Position numbers and translations under genes: made by a program. From Streptomyces sp. NRRL S-31 (lineage in GTDB: Bacteria; Actinomycetota; Actinomycetes; Streptomycetales; Streptomycetaceae): a DNA stretch of 64,000 nucleotides. The stretch covers positions 108,489-172,488 of the forward strand of contig NZ_JOCB01000002.1 in NCBI RefSeq assembly GCF_000718775.1. The letters run 5' to 3'. Shown one piece after another: positions 60,130-64,000 of this stretch. Each line of letters starts with the position of its first letter. Positions within the stretch are counted from its first letter, which is position 1. The notes under the pieces were generated by a model. It did not search any database. It saw nothing but the letters and a program-made list of their open reading frames with translations, and was not told the origin of the DNA.

Positions 60130-60273
60130 GAGACCTCCGAGCCGATCAGTGGACTTCCGCGCCCGCCATGGAGGCGGCCGTGGATCATTCTCACCGGGGC
60201 GGGACAGCGGGAATGCCGTGATCTTCAAGGGAGTTGGGCTTCTGCGACAGCACCGGTCAGGGGAGGACTTCTC

Positions 60274-61179
60274 GTGCGCGCCGTACGGATCGATCGCTTC
60301 GGAGGCCCCGACGTCCTCGACGTCGTCGACACGCCCGAGCCCGTGCCGGGCACCGGGGAGGTGCTGATCCGGACCGTCGCGACCAGCATCAACCCCGTCG
60401 ACGACAAGACGCGGGCCGGGGCCATCGGCGACGGCGCACCGCCGCCGCCGATGACGCTCGGCTGGGACCTGGCCGGCATCGTGGTCGACGGCGGCGGCAG
60501 CGGACTGCGTGCCGGGGAGCGCGTCGTCGCCATGTCCCACCAGCTGGAATCCGGCCGGGGCACCTGGGCCGACCTGGTCGCGCTCCCGGCACACGCGGTC
60601 GCCGCCGCCCCGCGCTCGGTCAGCCTGCCGGAGGCCGCCACCCTGCCGCTTCCCGGACTGACCGCCTGGCAGACGCTGGACTGGCTTCAGGTGCGGGCCG
60701 GGGAGCGGCTGCTGATCGCCGGTGCCGCCGGAGCGGTCGGCGGGCTGGCGCTCCAGATCGCCCGTGCGCGCGGCGTGCGGGTCGACGCCCTCGTCTCCCG
60801 CGACACCCAGGCCGCCTTCGCCCGCGAGCACGGCGCCGGTCTCGTCACCACCGACCCCCGCGCCCTCCCGGACGGCGCCTACGCCGCGGTCTTCGACACC
60901 TTCGGGGCGTTCGTGACCGGCGCGGTGGCGGACGGCGGCCGGTACGCGTCGATCGCCACCCAGGCGGGTCCCGTGCCCGACCTGTCCTCCCGCGGCGTGC
61001 GCACCACCGTCCACCAGGTGCGGGAGGACGGCGCCGCGCTGGACGGACTCACCCGGCTCGTCGACGGCGGCTCCGTGCGGCCGCGGCTGCACGCCGCCTT
61101 CGGCCTCGGGGAGATCCGGGCCGCGCACGCGCGCTTCCACCGGGGCGGTCTGACCGGGAAGATCGCCGTCGTCCTCTGA
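60274..61179 (+). CDS. NADP-dependent zinc-less alcohol dehydrogenase (quinone oxidoreductase type)
   Basis: 301 aa medium-chain dehydrogenase. The N-terminal GroES-like domain (VRAVRIDRFGGPDVLDVVD) lacks the zinc ligands, as in quinone oxidoreductases. The Rossmann NADPH site reads LLIAGAAGAVGGLALQIARARG. It probably reduces quinones or enones. GTG 60274 is preceded by GGGAGGA. The UvrA-like gene follows 127 bases downstream. Confidence 0.88.
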   Translation: MRAVRIDRFGGPDVLDVVDTPEPVPGTGEVLIRTVATSINPVDDKTRAGAIGDGAPPPPMTLGWDLAGIVVDGGGSGLRAGERVVAMSHQLESGRGTWADLVALPAHAVAAAPRSVSLPEAATLPLPGLTAWQTLDWLQVRAGERLLIAGAAGAVGGLALQIARARGVRVDALVSRDTQAAFAREHGAGLVTTDPRALPDGAYAAVFDTFGAFVTGAVADGGRYASIATQAGPVPDLSSRGVRTTVHQVREDGAALDGLTRLVDGGSVRPRLHAAFGLGEIRAAHARFHRGGLTGKIAVVL

Positions 61180-61306
61180 CCTCCGGGGACCGCGGCGGCC
61201 GGGTCCGGAGCGGGTTCGGACCCGGCCGCGAAACCGGTCAGGAATCGAGAAGCGGCCGGCGGGCGGGCGCGGCTAGCGTGTCGATGGCCCGACGGACGGA
61301 GAGACG

Positions 61307-63709
<2,403 letters not shown>

Positions 63710-63727
63710 GGGCGGACGGCCGCCGCC

Positions 63728-64000
63728 CCTCAGAACGGCAGCGGCCGGGGGTGGACCACGTCGAGGCGGGAGACCGCGCGGGTCAGGACGACGTACAGCC
63801 GGTGCGCGCCCCGCTCCTCCGCCTCCGCCACGGCGGCCGGTTCGACGGCGAGGACGTGGTCGTACTCCAGGCCCTTGGCCTCGCTCGCGGCGACGACGGT
63901 CAGCCGGGCGCCGGGCGCCTCGGGCCCGGCCGGGTCGAGGCCGGGCCCGGCGCGCCGCCCGCACCCGGCCGGCGTCCGCGCCGGCCGCCCCCTCCCCGCC
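63728..64000 (-). CDS. UvrD/HelD-type DNA or RNA-polymerase-associated helicase (partial, 5' part outside window)
   Basis: Only the C-terminal 90 residues are in the window. They show the end of a superfamily-1 helicase: ASEAKGLEYDHVLAVEPA (motif V-like), RGAHRLYVVLTRAVSRLDVV (motif VI) and the tail HPRPLPF. This matches actinobacterial UvrD-like or HelD/HelR proteins, which remove stalled RNA polymerase; which of the two cannot be told. It is convergent with the UvrA-like gene. Confidence 0.7.

Overview
This window is chromosomal DNA of a Streptomyces or a very close relative. GC content is very high, with third codon positions almost always G or C. GTG and leaderless starts are frequent. 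The genes include msiK, phoR-phoP/phoU, mshA, carD-ispD-ispF-cysS-rlmB, cdgB and a DasR-type nagKA operon. The gene order agrees with my memory of the S. coelicolor core chromosome (roughly SCO4293 down to SCO4195), so most of the window is conserved core. The main variable piece is at about 41-44.3 kb.

0-10 kb: a threonine-synthase-family gene, cut by the window edge, sits behind a clear SAM-I riboswitch. Next come a compatible-solute group (glucosyl-3-phosphoglycerate synthase, OtsA, OtsB) and an orphan sugar-binding lipoprotein divergent from nagK-nagA over a DasR-like operator. A PfkB sugar kinase and a small secreted I36-like protein follow. 10-21.7 kb: a CBM-bearing membrane protein, the diguanylate cyclase cdgB with BldD-like and Crp-like sites upstream, a flavin reductase, a GNAT enzyme, ArfB with a sigma-factor-like remnant behind it, TerD, an M1 peptidase, a pentapeptide-repeat protein, a FAD oxidoreductase, a rhomboid-like membrane protein, an APH-family kinase and tRNA-Thr(TGT). 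21.9-36.6 kb: msiK, a nucleotidyltransferase, a DoxX protein, the rlmB-cysS-F420 oxidoreductase-ispF-ispD-carD series (all minus strand), a lipoprotein, phoRP divergent from phoU over a PHO box, and a cysteine-rich mini-protein paired with a DUF4242 (nickel-binding type) gene.

36.6-44.3 kb: three consecutive ANTAR-domain genes, a MerR regulator fused to a DNA-polymerase beta-clamp-like domain, then a small accessory group (GIY-YIG protein, 68-aa CxxC protein, XRE regulator, flavoprotein). 44.3-64 kb: gpmA, two tandem Stealth-family sugar-phosphate transferases, an MFS transporter, an AhpD-like protein, mshA-ybjN, a methyltransferase, an NlpC/P60 hydrolase, a receiver-PP2C phosphatase, DUF2516, an HBHA-like Lys-rich protein, an XRE regulator, a VOC protein, a quinone oxidoreductase, a UvrA-like protein lacking most of the UvrB-binding region, and the end of a UvrD/HelD-type helicase.

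Shared themes are amino-sugar use (NagKA, an orphan binding protein, the shared ATPase MsiK), phosphate control (PhoRP/PhoU), second-messenger control of development (CdgB), and redox or metal handling (MshA, DUF4242, AhpD-like, F420 and flavin enzymes). I saw no CRISPR array, insertion sequence, rRNA or prophage. All assignments come from reading the sequence and from memory of protein families; no database search was run.
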